DNA from: Piliocolobus tephrosceles
Lineage: Eukaryota; Chordata; Mammalia; Primates; Cercopithecidae
Direction: 5' to 3'
DNA: 64,000 bases
Assembly: GCF_002776525.5 (NCBI RefSeq)
Contig: NC_045436.1
Location: 48,715,313 to 48,779,312, forward strand
The translations under genes were made by a program, and so were the position numbers. Below, in pieces: positions 22,342-33,613 of this stretch. Numbering within the stretch: the stretch's first letter is position 1; every line of letters begins with the position of its first letter. The notes beneath the pieces were generated by a model. The model did no database searches. It worked only from the letters and a program-made list of their open reading frames with translations, and was not told the DNA's origin.

Positions 22342-22774
22342 TGTACACCCATCTTCATAGCAGCATCATTCACAATAGCTGAACAGTGGAAACAACCCAA
22401 TGGACAGATGAATGGCAAAACAAAATATGATGTAGAATAGACATACAATGGAATAGTATTCAACCTTAAAAAGGAAGGAAATCCTTATAAATGCAAAAAC
22501 ATAAGTGAATCTAAGTGAAATAAACCAGACACCACAGGACAACTATTTTATGATTCTACTTACATGAGGCACCTAGAATAGTCAAATCTATGGAGACAGA
22601 AAGTAGAAGGTGGTTAACAGGGACTGGAAGAGGCGGGAATTTGGAGTTGTTTAATGAGTACAGAGTTTTAGTTCGGGATGATTAAAAACTTCTGCAGATG
22701 AATGGTTGTGATAGTTGCAAAACAATGTCAAGGTACTTAATGCCACTGACCTGTATGTTTAAAAAGGGTTAAGA

Positions 22775-23082
22775 CTGGGCCGGGGTGTGGTGGCTCACGC
22801 CTGTAATCCCAGCACTTTGAGAGGCCGAGGTGAGAGGATCACAAGGTCAGAAGATCGAGACTATCCTGGCTAACACAGTGAAACCCCGTCTCTACTAAAA
22901 AAAAAAAAAAAAAGTTAGCCAGGGGTGGTGGCGGGCACCTGTAGTCCCAGCTACTCAGGAGGCTGAGGCAGAAGAATGGCATGAACCCAAGAGGCAGAGC
23001 TTGCAGTTAGCCGAGATCGTGCCACTGCACTCCAGCCTGGGCGACAGAGCAAGGATTCATCTCAAAAAAAAAAAAAAAAAAA
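22775..23082 (+). mobile_element. AluY-like SINE nested in L1
   Basis: Diagnostic Y-like text is visible: 'atcctggctaacacagtgaa' and 'agaatggcatgaaccc' with 'gagcttgcag'. The L1 sequence ggttaaga is duplicated at 22767-22774 and 23083-23090. It is among the younger insertions here. Confidence 0.9.
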
Positions 23083-23117
23083 GGTTAAGATGGTAAATCT
23101 ATGAGATAAGACAAAAA

Positions 23118-23480
23118 CTTCAGCTGAATTAAATTTAAAGAAGTTTAATTGAGCAATGAACTAATGGCAAATCAGGCAGCCTTCTGAGCCACAGTAGGCT
23201 CAGAGACTCCAGTGCAACCACCTTGTAGAAGATTCACAGACAGAATAAGGAAAGTGAGGTTCAGAAACAGCTGGATTAGTTACCGGTCTGCATTTGCCTT
23301 ATTTGAACACCGTTCGAACAGTTGGCTACATTTCATTTGCCAAAATGTGGTGATTTGGCACAATTGTAGGCTATGGTCTGTTTACACTTCCAGTTGTTAT
23401 AGTTCACGATGTACAGCAAAACCTTTAGGCTGAACTTAAAATATGTAAGGAGGCAGCTTTAGTCTAAACTTGATTTAACA
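23118..23480 (-). mobile_element. Solo LTR-like element (group E, copy 2)
   Basis: It aligns by eye with 5921-6336: both have 'cttcagctgaattaaattta' at one edge, 'tgccttatttgaacac' inside and 'ttaaca' at the other edge. It is more diverged and carries internal deletions. Confidence 0.6.
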
Positions 23481-23544
23481 TATGTTATGTGTCTTTTACC
23501 ATAATTCTAAAAGAGAACATTGAGGGCTTCAGGGTTAGCCTACC

Positions 23545-23770
23545 CTGTGTTCAAATTTATGTCTACCACTGACTAATGATACTGCTTTGACCTTGACCAA
23601 ATTTGTTAGGCTAAGAGCCAACTTCCCTATATCTGAAATGGAGATGATAATATCACCTGCTTTACAATGTTATTGTAAGGGTAAATAGCATAACATATGT
23701 AAAACTCTGGGCCCAACACTCAGCAGATGGAAATGTTGAAAGAATGTTGTTTATATTATTAGCTGTTATC
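23545..23770 (+). mobile_element. MIR SINE
   Basis: The text 'gtgttcaaatttatgtctac', 'ttgaccttgaccaaatttgt', 'tctgaaatggagatgataat' and 'gggcccaacactcagcagat' follows MIR order. Confidence 0.7.
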
Positions 23771-24879
23771 TTCTGGGAGAAGAGAACTGAAACCTCTAAG
23801 AGGAACTAACAGGTTGCAATGCTCAGTTTTCTTTTGGTGAAGTTTTCATGACCCTCTGCATAAATAAATGAGTTTAAGAAAAAACCTTCTCAGTTATGCA
23901 GATGTTCCTTTCCAAGTATCCAAGTTACTCTAGGAAGCAGGAGAAAACAACTCCAAATCAGAAAAGACTGGATACACGAGTAGAACAGGAATAAAGTAAA
24001 CATATCTTAAAATGCAAGTAAGCATTATCTGCAATAATGCGAAATGAACTTGCAACCACCTTGATTAAATGGGGGAAGAAATCCTGAAGGGTCTAACAAC
24101 CAGGAGGTGGTACATGGTGATTAACTGTCCAGCACCCTTTAACTTAAGCTGTGTTTAATGTTGCTAACAGTCTATTTAGTTATTATGCCCTCCACTGTTT
24201 GAGTTTAGAAAATGTGACAATATTCATAAGTTCTGCCAAGGTTGGTTCTTCTGTCCTACTTTTCCCACAAAGCCTGTTATCCCACCATGGAATTTCCTAC
24301 TACTTTTTAGGCTAAGTTTCAGGAAAATAACATTTAAGTTTTATGGAGGGAATTTTGTTGTATGATCGGTTACTTTCTAAGTAATTGTTTCTTCCCAGTA
24401 CATTTAACTGTCACCAGTTACACTTGAGTAACAGAGAACTCTGTTTTCTATCTGCAGTCTTCCCTTTGACTGTATCAAACAGTGCAGACCTTCAGCTCTG
24501 CCACTATGCCAATATCTCTCAGCTCAATCCTTGGTCTTCAACAAACAGGATTTCCACTTACTTGCTCTAACACCTGAGGATAGATAAATATTTTCCTGCT
24601 TACCAAACACACTTCGACCCAAACGTAACCTACCAGTGTCTTTGCTAACCAGCTCACCTACGCTGCCTGGACCTCCCATTTCCAGGTGGGAAACCAGGAC
24701 TGCCATATAGAACTGATGGCCTGATGGAAGCACCTGGCTCAGCTTGCCAAGCCCTGTGCCCAGGGAGGTGACTTTATCCAGTTTTCACAAAAGTTCTGCC
24801 TAGGTTGTAAACGGCCTAGTGGACGATCAAAGATACCTCTCTCTGTAGAACCTCTCTTTGTCATCTGGTTGCCAGCCGG
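23771..24879. other. No recognised feature (about 1.1 kb)
   Basis: I recognise no repeat family or gene across this stretch. Short frames at 24385-24733 have no domain. Confidence 0.45.
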
Positions 24880-24982
24880 TTGCCAAGTCCTGAAAATTAT
24901 ACCTCCTTATTAATTTCCACATTTGCATTCTCTGAAAAGCCCTACTCAGGCTCCCAGTATTTCATGCCCCACACACAAAGTT

Positions 24983-25140
24983 CTAAATCATAGAGTATCA
25001 AAATCTTCTATGGAGCTTTATAAAGTGCACACTCCTCAGTCCCACTTCTGGAGACTGTAAACCCACAGATCTAGGATGGGGACCTGGCATAGTTATTTTT
25101 TAAAGGCTCTACAGATAATTTTGATGTATAGCTCTCTCTG
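24983..25140. mobile_element. MER5-like hAT fragment
   Basis: The layout 'ctatggagctttataaagtg', 'agtcccacttctggaga' and 'ttattttttaaaggctctac' resembles MER5A/B, a short nonautonomous hAT element. Its ends are worn. Confidence 0.6.
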
Positions 25141-25791
25141 GTTGAAACTACAATATTCATCCTCTGGTCCCTCAACCCCCTCCTTCCTGACCATAGTTGA
25201 CCATTAAACAATGCTGCCCAATGCATCGTCACTGTGAAGATGGTACTGCACTCTTGACCTTTGGGACAGAATTTAGAATCAGAACAATAACTAGAGCATA
25301 CACTCTTTGGATGGCAAGTGATGAGGTTAATGATACAGCTGGAGAAAATTCTAGTCTGACTAACACTTTCATTAGAAACTTGGTTGCTCTGCTTCGTTGG
25401 CTAGGTGTTTGTTTCTCAAGCTTCTCTCCCTCCTGGTCATTGCTATCCTCTATCACTAAGACCATTGGAATAACCTTTTAACTGGTTTCCCTACCTTCTG
25501 TTTTACTTCCTACTCAGCACTGTCACAAGTGAATCCATTCTCTGCACTGCCCACAAGTGAAATCATTCTGGACGTAAATTCTAGCAAAACATTATGTTTG
25601 AAATTCTACAGTGATTTCCCAGTACCTTGCAACAAATTCCGTACTCCTGCCAAGACCCTCCCAGAGTTGGCCCATGACTAACTCTCTAGCCTAATGGCTG
25701 GCCTTTCTCCCTTATGTCCACTAGGCTCAAGGAGTCAATAAAGTTCGTGTAGGTCCACAAATGCTTTGTGCTTCTCACCCCCGCACCTTTC

Positions 25792-25927
25792 TTAATTTTT
25801 TTTTAATAGGGATGGGGTCTCACCATGTTGACCAGGCTGGGCTTGAACTCCTGTACTCAAGCGATCCTCACACCTTGGCCTCCCAGACTGCTAGGATTAC
25901 AGGTGTGAGGCCATCACACCTGGCCAT
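25792..25927 (-). mobile_element. Alu fragment, antisense, nested in L2
   Basis: This 5'-side Alu piece runs from 'tagggatggggtctcaccat' to 'cacacctggcc'. It is flanked by 13-bp repeats at 25779-25791 and 25928-25940 with one mismatch, so it inserted as a partial copy. Confidence 0.85.
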
Positions 25928-26339
25928 CCCTGCACCTTTCAACGCACTGTTGAAAGGTTGAAGATATTCTCTCCACCATCTCCATATCCCCTTTTCCTTT
26001 CGTCTGACCTATTTACCACTCATCTTTCAGCTTTCAACCTTCAACACTTCCTCACAAGTCCTTCCCTGGCCGTTATTTAGTGTCAACCCCTTTACAGTGT
26101 GCTGGGATGGCATCCATACTTCTCTTACCATCTCATCATCTTAATGGCTCCCTTAGTGTCTGTTTCCCCCATTAGACTGCAAACTCCCTAAGGGTAGGAC
26201 CATGTGTAAGTTTATCACTGCTCTATCCCCATGTCTGAAGTGGGCACATGGCTTGTGCTAGATACATGTTTACTGAAATAATAAATGTTGAGACCAGCAG
26301 AGAAGTAAAATATGTTGGTCAGCATTATTATGTGAAACT

Positions 26340-26465
26340 ATTAAATAAAGAGTATATACATCTGTTGATCCAATACTCTGTGCTAGACATTTTTCTAGGG
26401 CCTCGGAGAACAAAAGAACAAGATGGGTTCTCTGACTTCCTGGAGCTGACAATTTAATGCAGGAA
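26340..26465 (-). mobile_element. L2-like fragment, antisense
   Basis: The text 'aatactctgtgctagacatt' and 'ctgacttcctggagctgaca' resembles antisense L2 3' sequence. It is weak. Confidence 0.4.
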
Positions 26466-26624
26466 TCAATGACTACAATCCAAGTCCACTGTAGCTTCAG
26501 TAAAGGTTATAAAACGTGCTTATAGTTTTATACAACAACTCTGGAAAAAAGCAGTGGTGTAAATATCTAAAACAATGATTCTTGAAGGTGGGCTCAAACT
26601 ATCCCATAGCCTTCCATATTTATT

Positions 26625-26825
26625 CTTTAGGGGCTGCCTGGGTTCCTCTCCCAGCTCCACTATTTTTTATCTGTGCAACTTGAAGCAAGTTACTTAATTT
26701 CTCTGTACTTCAGATACATAATTTCTATTAGTACGAGGATTAAGAAATTAATGTACTGAAGTGTTTAGTACAGTGCTTGTCACATACTAAGGACTCAAAA
26801 TGTGAGTTTTCATCATTATTATCAA
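26625..26825 (+). mobile_element. MIR SINE
   Basis: The text 'tctcccagctccactatttt', 'aagcaagttacttaatttct' and 'gtacagtgcttgtcacatac' follows MIR in sense. Confidence 0.8.
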
Positions 26826-26837
26826 GACTCAATACAG

Positions 26838-27130
26838 GTGGGTGCCAGTGGCTCACACCTGTAATCCTAGCACTTTGGGAAGCTGAGTCAGATGGATCAG
26901 TTGAGGTCAGGAGTTAAAGACCAGCCTGGCCAACATGATGAAACCCCATCTCTACTAAAAATACAAAAATTAGCCAGACATGATAGCATGCACCTGTAAT
27001 CCCAGCTACTCGGGAGACTGAAGGAGGAGAATCACTTGAACCGGGGAGGCAGAGGCTGCAGTGAGCCGAGATCACACCACTGCACTCCAGTCTGGGCAAC
27101 AGAGCATGACTTCGTCTCGGAAAAAAAAAA
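26838..27130 (+). mobile_element. AluS SINE
   Basis: A complete dimeric Alu with 'cagttgaggtcaggag' and 'gtgagccgagatcacacc' and a short A tail. A clear target duplication is not seen. Confidence 0.9.
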
Positions 27131-27185
27131 GAGAAAAGACTTCATAGTTATAGGAAGTTTCTAAGAATTAACAAAATTTGATGTT

Positions 27186-27509
27186 TGTTGGTCACGCATA
27201 GTGGCTCATGCCTATAATCCTAGCACTTTGGGAGGCAGAGGTGGGCGGATCACGAGGTCAGGAGTTTGAGACCACCCTGGCCAACATGGTGAAGTCCCAT
27301 CTCTACTAAAAAATTAAAAAATTAGCTGGGTGTGGTAGTGGGTGCCTGTAATCCCAGCTACTTGGGAGGCTGAGGCAGGAGAATTGCTTGAACTCAGGAG
27401 GCAGAGGTTGCAGTGAGCTAAGATCATGCCACTTCACTCTAGCGTGGATGACAGATCAAGACTCTGTCTCTAACAACAACAAAAAGAAACAAAAACAAAA
27501 ACAAAAAAA
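27186..27509 (+). mobile_element. AluS SINE with target-site duplication
   Basis: A full Alu with a long AAAC/AAC-rich tail is flanked by ttgatgtt at 27178-27185 and 27510-27517. Confidence 0.9.
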
Positions 27510-27517
27510 TTGATGTT

Positions 27518-28103
27518 GTACTGAAAAATTAGCATATTCTAGAGTTTATTAAAGACTCTAATTCAGTATTCTACTCAGACGACTGGCTGCTAGGCAATGC
27601 TTGTTAACGTATCGAAGTTCCTATTGCCCATGCACCCGCTCACATGTGGGTTGGAATTCCTGAACTTTTCAGGAAGCACTTCTTGTCATTAATGTTGTCC
27701 TGAGATAGTTATATTTTTATTGTGACTCTTTTTGTTCTTTTAGCTATCAATTCCCATTAGTTTAGCTTCATTGTTACCTATTTAGTTTATTATTGGTGAT
27801 CTGGTTGATTCAGAAATTATTAAATTGATGCATCAACAATATTTTCTTGGATTATAACTTTTCAATAATTATACTTTTAAAAAAGTATACCTTGCAGTTC
27901 AAATTTAAGTGGCTGTACTCCTATTGGAAACACAAATGGAAACCCTTCCGTTTTCCCTCTCAATTGCTTTTATAATAATTCTTCATTGCTATTACTAAAA
28001 TAACTAAATTATTTTACAAATAGAAAATTGAAGTAGGTGTTGTAGATGGGCAAAGGGGTCTCTTGCACATTCTACATAGACCTGGGTCAAAAAATCTTGG
28101 TCT
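27518..28103. other. AT-rich, no recognised feature
   Basis: The part 27700-28010 is strongly AT-rich. I identify no repeat family or gene. Confidence 0.5.
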
Positions 28104-28386
28104 GACCAGGTACGGTAGTGTATGCCTGTAATCCCAGCACTTTGGAAGGCTGAGGCAGAAGGATCCCTTGAGCTCAGGAGTTTGAGACCAGCCTGGGCAA
28201 CATAGCCAGACCCATGTCTTAAAAAAAAAAACTAGCTGGGCATGGTACACACACCTATAGTCCCAGCTATTTGGAGGGGCTGAGCTGGGAGGATCACTTG
28301 AGTACAGGAAGTTGAGGCTGCAGTGAGCTGAGATCATGTCACTGCACTCCAGCCTGGACAACACAGCAGGACTCTGTCTCAGAAAA
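28104..28386 (+). mobile_element. AluJ SINE (first of a tandem pair)
   Basis: A J-type dimer ('gcaacatagccagaccc', 'gttgaggctgcagtgagctg'). Its tail is interrupted by the next Alu. Confidence 0.9.
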
Positions 28387-28394
28387 CAAATCCT

Positions 28395-28698
28395 GGCTGG
28401 GTGTAGTGGCACATGCCTGTATCCCAGCAGTTTGGGAGGCTGAGGCAGGCAGATCACCTGAGGTCAGGAGTTCGAGATCATCCTGACCAACATGGTGAAA
28501 CCCCGTCTCTACTAAAAATACAAAAATTAGCAGGGTGTGGTGGTGCATGCCTGCAGTCCTAGCTACTAGGGAGGCTGAGACACAAGAATTGCTTGAACCT
28601 GGGAGGCAGAAGTTGCAGTGAGTCAAGGTTACGCCACTGCACTCCAGACTGGGTGAAGAGAAAGACCCTGTCAAAAAAAAAAAAAAAAAAAAAAACCC
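28395..28698 (+). mobile_element. AluS SINE inserted at the tail of the preceding AluJ
   Basis: The repeat acaaatcct at 28386-28394 and 28699-28707 is its target duplication, which places the insertion in the tail region of the older AluJ. The tail is about 23 A. The antisense frames at 28014-28795 are Alu translations. Confidence 0.93.
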
Positions 28699-28735
28699 AC
28701 AAATCCTTAGAATAAGAAACAAATGATTCACATGA

Positions 28736-28779
28736 GCACACACACACATGCATACACACACACAAACACACACAAATAT
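28736..28779. repeat. Imperfect (CA)n microsatellite
   Basis: CA units are broken by ATGC, ATA and AAA interruptions. Confidence 0.9.
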
Positions 28780-28884
28780 ACTTAATGTCTAGCATATAGA
28801 ATGTAGTATATAAGTGTTTCTGTTATTATTTAGCATAATAGCTTTTAACCTGTTTTTAGAAAAAAAATGGAACTCTTTCCGTGG

Positions 28885-29530
28885 TATGTTGAGTAATGAC
28901 CCTCAAAGATATCTACATCCTAATCCCTGCAGCCTGTGAATATTACCTTATATGGAAAAGGGGTCTTCTGAGATGTGATTAAATTACAGCTCTTGTGACA
29001 AGGAGATCATCCTGGATTATCCAGATGCGCCCAAAATGCAATCAAAGGTTTTCTTCTAAGGGGTAGGCAAAGGGAGATTTGACACAGAAGAGAAAGAGAG
29101 AGATGTGATAATGATAGAAACAGAGAGGGGTTTGAAGATGCTATACTGCTGGCTTTGAAGAGGGAGGAGCTGGATGTGGTGGCACGCACTTGCAGTCCCA
29201 GCTCCAGCTACTTGAGAGGCTGAGGCAGGAGGATCCCTTGAGCCCAAAAACTCAAGGCTGCTGTCAGCTATGATCCCACCACTACACTCCAGCCTGGGCA
29301 ACAGAGCAAGATCCCATCTCAAAAAAAAACAAAAACAAAAAATAAAAGAGGAAGGAAGGGACCATGGAACCATGAGCCAAGAAATGCCACCGCAACTGGA
29401 ACCACAGAATTTCCAGAGGGACACAGCCCTGTGACCCTTTAACTTTATGTAGCCCAAACGGATTTTGGTTTTAGGGCTTCTAGAACTGTAAGAGAATAAA
29501 CAAGTGATGTTTCAAACTAACAAATTTTAC
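28885..29530 (+). mobile_element. MaLR-type solo LTR, split by an Alu
   Basis: The blocks 'acatcctaatccctgcagcc', 'ttctgagatgtgattaaatt', 'gagccaagaaatgccaccgc' and 'tctagaactgtaagagaata' follow an MLT1-like LTR order. It matches the 541-857 copy in its 3' half. The Alu at 29169-29345 sits inside. Confidence 0.65.
29169..29345 (+). mobile_element. Alu, 5'-truncated, nested in LTR
   Basis: This is mainly the right arm with its A tail. Direct repeats of 11 bp with one mismatch (29158-29168 and 29346-29356) mark a truncated retroposition. Confidence 0.85.
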
Positions 29531-29540
29531 AGCAGCCATA

Positions 29541-29592
29541 GCACTCCAGCCTGGGTGACAGAGCAACACCCCATCTCAAAAAATAAAAAAGG
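29541..29592 (+). mobile_element. Orphan Alu 3' end
   Basis: Only 'gcactccagcctgggtgaca' through the A tail is present, about 50 bp. It directly follows the LTR end. Confidence 0.8.
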
Positions 29593-29789
29593 TGAGAAAA
29601 CAAAAACAAGCCAAAAGGTATGTATTTGTGTGCTTCAGGATTAAATCTTGAGATAAGACTAGCTTATACACTGCAGGAGGACTAAACAGATTGTACTTCC
29701 CTTGTATAATACTTTTATTACAATGTAAATGATGATGGTATACATCTAATGTCTGAAAGTACTATTACCTTACAATACTAAACCGAGTA

Positions 29790-29905
29790 AATAATACACT
29801 CATTCTAAACACGAGGAATCCATTTTTACCAAAACGAAAAAAATGATGTGACTTGCCCAACATCATCGAGCTACCAAGGGATGTGGCTGGAAATCTCCTT
29901 CTGCT
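29790..29905 (-). mobile_element. MIR fragment, antisense
   Basis: The text 'gatgtgacttgcccaacatc' followed by 'gctaccaagggatgtggctg' is the antisense MIR core. Confidence 0.55.
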
Positions 29906-30437
29906 AAAACACTAAAGAAGGACATGACCCAAAATGCATTCATGGCTCCCTTAGATGAAAATCCTTTCCAGAGAGGAAGAGCACCTGTTTTTACAGTGAA
30001 GGGGAAGGATGCAGACGTGTGTGGGCGGGGAGCCGGTGCAGGAGATGGTTTTCACTTCCTCATTCCAATGTGAATGAGAGGCAGCCCACACAGCAGTCAC
30101 TCTGGGAAATGCTCAGCTGCCCAAAGAGCTGTCCCCTCTCCTGCATTCCTGTCTCCCCCATCTGCAGTCCCAACTTAAAGTTGAACCAACTTGTGTGTTT
30201 CCATTGTCCTGATAAAAGGAAAGGGAACTAATATTCATTGGTGTCATCCTCTGTGCTAGCATTTGGCATGCGTTTTCTTACTGGTTCTGGAAGGCCAGGC
30301 CACATCACAGCAGCTATTTAAAAATACAGGTCTGGAACTTGAAATAGTGAATTTGGTAACCATTAGCATAGGAGAAAAACAAAGCCATGAAACCTTTAAA
30401 AACTAGGCAAATTGCTAGTGTCAAATTGCTACAGAGA
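29906..30437. other. No recognised feature
   Basis: I see no repeat or credible gene. A 70-codon frame at 30019-30231 has no domain. Confidence 0.45.
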
Positions 30438-30478
30438 ATTAAATATATATATATATTTAATCATATTTATATATATGA
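30438..30478. repeat. (TA)n with a 24-bp perfect palindrome
   Basis: Bases 30438-30461 (attaaa, alternating AT, tttaat) equal their own reverse complement. A second TATA-rich run follows to 30478. Confidence 0.9.
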
Positions 30479-30552
30479 TAGGGAAATGTCAGAAGATTTG
30501 GAATACATAATAAAATTGGAATGACCTAAAGCCCATCTTTTTTTGGTGTGGT

Positions 30553-30605
30553 GTATAGTGGATTAAGCTCATGGGGTTTGAAATCAGATGGTCTGGGTTT
30601 ACCTG
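30553..30605 (+). mobile_element. MIR 5' fragment
   Basis: The text 'agtggattaagctcatgggg' then 'tttgaaatcagatggtctgg' is the 5' tRNA-like part of MIR. Confidence 0.5.
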
Positions 30606-30607
30606 TG

Positions 30608-31990
30608 TATTCATTCATTCTATAAATATTGATTTGGTATCTACTATTTCCTATTCTCTGTACTCATGGTGTTTATATTCTAGAAGAGATAGATAACAAA
30701 CATGTAAACAAGTAGATATATAATAAATACTATTGATTAATTCATTCTCCCAATACATACTCCAGTTATCTAGGAGATAGGGTCAGAAAGGCAACCACGG
30801 CCAGAGAGTTTAGGATCTGGTAGTCCATTGTGAGGGCTGTGGCTCTTACTCTAAATGAGACAGGAACCTATTGGTGGGTGTTGAGCAGAGGAGTGACATG
30901 ATCTGACTCATATTTAGACAAGATCACTTTGGCTGCTATGCAGAGAATAAGCTGAAGAAACCTAGAGCAGAAGCAGGGAGATCAGTGAGGAAATTATCAC
31001 AATAATCTCAGTGAGAAGCAGTGATGGTGAGGAGGCCGGGGTAACCCCGTGGAGGCAGTGAGAAGTGTTGGGAGCTGGGATCTAAGTTGAGAGTAGAAAA
31101 CAGGATTTTCTGACAGGTTGGGCAGGAGGAGCGAGAAAAGGAGAGAAGTGAAAGGTGACCCTAAGCTTTTACTCTGAGAGATTGGAAGACTAGAGGTGCC
31201 ATTCATTGAAATAAAGAAGACTGCAAGAATAACAGATTGAAGGAAGGTGGGAGGAAGATCAGGGCTCATTTTTGAAAGTTTTTGGTAAATTTGAGGAAGT
31301 TTATAGACAGCCAAGTGGATATGTCAAGTTGGAAATTGGTTATCACAGCTTGGAGTTCAGAAGAGAGGTCCATGGGCTAGGCATTAGGGCTCATGCCTAT
31401 AATCCCAGCACTTTGGGAGGCTGAGGCAGAAAGACTGCTTGAGGCCAGGATTTTAAGACAAGACTGGGCAGCATAGCGAGACCCCCATCTCCACAAAAAG
31501 TAAAATAATTAGCTGGGTGTAGTGGCACACAGGTGCAGTTTCAGGTACTTAGGAGGCTGAGGCGGGAGAATTGCTTGAGCCCAGGAATTCAAGGCTGCAG
31601 TGAGCCATGATTGAGCCATAGCCTAGGCAACAGAGCGAGACCTTATCTCTAAAAGAAGAAGAAGAAAAAAGAGGTCCAGGCCAAAATAAACAGCTGCTAA
31701 ACTAAACGGAAAAATGAAGCAGGCTGCTGGAGATAAAGATCAATAAGGGCTAAGGATGCCATTCTAGATAGGAGAGTTAAAGACCTCACTGAAAAAGGAT
31801 ATTTGAACAGAGACCTGTTCAAGGGTTGAAGGGAAGGAGAAAGCCACACAGTTATCAGAGGGAAGGGGAGCCCAACAGAGGAAAGAGCACACTCAGGACT
31901 AGCGGAGAGCATGCTTGGCTTTGAGAGGAAGAGCCAGAAGTTCAATGGGATCACCAAGAGATGGCCTGGTAAGGATATCAAACCAGAGAA
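30608..31990 (-). mobile_element. Long ancient repeat, antisense, split by an Alu
   Basis: It opens 'attcattcattctataaata' like an antisense L2 end. It then continues through 'gaggagtgacatgatctgac' and 'gatcactttggctgctatg', text common to old mammalian repeats. I do not assign a family. The frames at 30997-31314 and 31697-32026 lie inside and are not genes. Confidence 0.5.
31373..31669 (+). mobile_element. AluJ SINE with target-site duplication
   Basis: A J-type dimer with a (GAA)n-like tail is flanked by agaggtcca at 31364-31372 and 31670-31678. Confidence 0.92.
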
Positions 31991-32004
31991 GTAGCAAGGG
32001 ATTA

Positions 32005-32530
32005 CATCACGCATTCCAGTCGTCACTCTGCTGCTTGCTAAGAGTACACCCTGGTTGGATGCAGTGGCTCATGCCTGTAATCCCAACACTTTGGGAGGCC
32101 AAGGCAGGCAGATGGCTTGAGGCTAGGTGTTTGAGATGAGACCAACGTAGTGAAACCCTGGCTCTACTAAAGATACAAAAATTAGCCAGGTGTGATGACA
32201 CACACCTGTAGTCCCAACTACTTGGGAGGCCGAGACAGGAGAATCACTTCAACCCGGAAGGTGGAGTTTGTGCCACTGCACTCCAGCCGAGATAGTGCCA
32301 CTGCACTCCAGCCTGGGTGACAGAGTGAAACCCTGTCTCAAAAAAAAAAACAAGAAAGAGTACACCCTTAGGTAAATTACGTACCTTCTCTCGGCTCCAT
32401 TTTCTTTATAACTGGGTAGTAATGGAACTTACCCACTTAGGATATTGAGAGAATCAGATGAGATCATGTTCACAAAGCATTTAACACAGTGCCTACAGCA
32501 TAGGTGAAATTTCCTGGGTATTCACTAAGT
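32005..32530 (+). mobile_element. MIR SINE split by an Alu
   Basis: The MIR halves (about 32005-32052 and 32369-32530) join across the Alu: 'gtcactctgctgcttgctaa' on the left; 'taggtaaattacgtaccttc' and 'cacagtgcctacagcatagg' on the right. Confidence 0.65.
32053..32355 (+). mobile_element. Alu SINE with a perfect 13-bp target duplication
   Basis: The repeat aagagtacaccct at 32040-32052 and 32356-32368 brackets the element. In the right arm the block gccactgcactccagcc occurs twice (32272-32288 and 32297-32313) and displaces the usual 'gttgcagtgag', a small internal rearrangement. Confidence 0.95.
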
Positions 32531-33613
32531 ACTTTTAAAAGTGTCCTACAGTATCTCCTGTATGGTTTCTGGATGAAGAATTTAATCTCTCTGGGAAGTT
32601 TGGGTTTTGTGGTTGGTGTTAGGTTCCTCAGCTCCTCAGTTTCCATTTTGCTGGTCCTACTGGCACAGTCACCCATCTGGTAGTTTGTCCTTGATAACCA
32701 CAGCTCCTCATGGGTACCTTAGGATGGGCAGGGGAGTCTGGGAGATCCACAGTCACTGACTTGAATTGCAGATGATATGACTCGGTGCTCACCCACACCC
32801 CCCAGCTCGTCGGTTCTAACACTGGGTTTCCCCTCCACAGGGGTTTCTCCAGGGTTGGCAAGACATCCAGTCAAATCATCCCACTTCCAGATAGGCTCTC
32901 ACCAACCTCTTGGCAAGAAACCCAGTCACCTATGGCCTTGACTAATGATATTAGTCTTCACCCTGAATCCCAAGGGAGCAATGACCCAGAGGCTTCTACC
33001 CTGGATGTTCCTTCTGCTCTCCTAAACTGTCATGGAAAGGGGAGGGTTAGAACACAGAAGTTTGCCCTACTTAAGCATAGCTATGTTGGGAAAATGCATT
33101 TCATTTCATACATCAAATATAAGTTAAGACCCCCAACACAATATCCTGGGAACACCCTGATGCAAAGTTAAGGGGGAAAAACAGTAAAGATTGAGGGAAA
33201 GAGAGGAAAAAGGAAAGCAGATAAAATGGATTTTTATTAAGTCTTACCCAACATTGAGTCAACCATTCAGAAAAAAAAATCAGATAATATGTTAATGACT
33301 ATAACCTAGCCAGATGCTAACACACTCCCTCTGTTGTGCTTCAGAGTAAACCAGGTTCATCCTTTCTCAGGAGAGTCAGACTATTACTCTTCCAATTTTC
33401 AGTATGCAAATGTGATAAGGAATGAGACCAAGTCAAGGGCTACGGAGATTAGGAAAAGCTGAATGCAAGCAGCAATCTGACTGTCAAAGACGAACTAAGT
33501 TGGACACTAGCTAAAGCCAGAAGGATAGATTTTATTCAGTAATGACTATCGCTATAGGGAAGGAGTCCAACAGGAACTGAACTTAGCTTCACCGAAACAG
33601 AAGGAAGAGACTG
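32531..33613. other. No recognised feature (about 1.1 kb)
   Basis: I recognise no repeat. A 128-codon frame at 32785-33171 and an antisense frame at 32628-32861 overlap each other and show no domain. Confidence 0.4.

Larger units (their letters stand above)
21995..23105 (+). mobile_element. L1M LINE 3' end, split by two Alus
   Basis: Three pieces (21995-22036, 22342-22774, 23083-23105) join into one L1 3' end. The text includes 'gcagcatcattcacaatagc', 'gaatagtattcaaccttaaa' and 'ggttaagatggtaaatc'. An antisense Alu and a sense AluY interrupt it. The reading frame is dead. Confidence 0.85.
24880..26285 (+). mobile_element. L2 LINE, interrupted
   Basis: L2 text is seen at 24880-24960 ('ttgccaagtcctgaaaatta'), 25425-25791 ('taaccttttaactggtttcc', 'tgatttcccagtaccttgca', 'aagaccctcccagagttggc') and 25928-26285 ('gactgcaaactccctaaggg'). 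A MER5-like element and an Alu piece are nested inside. The stretch 25141-25424 is not clearly L2. Confidence 0.7.

Noticed and set aside
28014..28795. Overlapping antisense open frames of up to 147 codons
   Set aside because: They are translations of two tandem Alus and a CA repeat, with the usual Alu peptide text.
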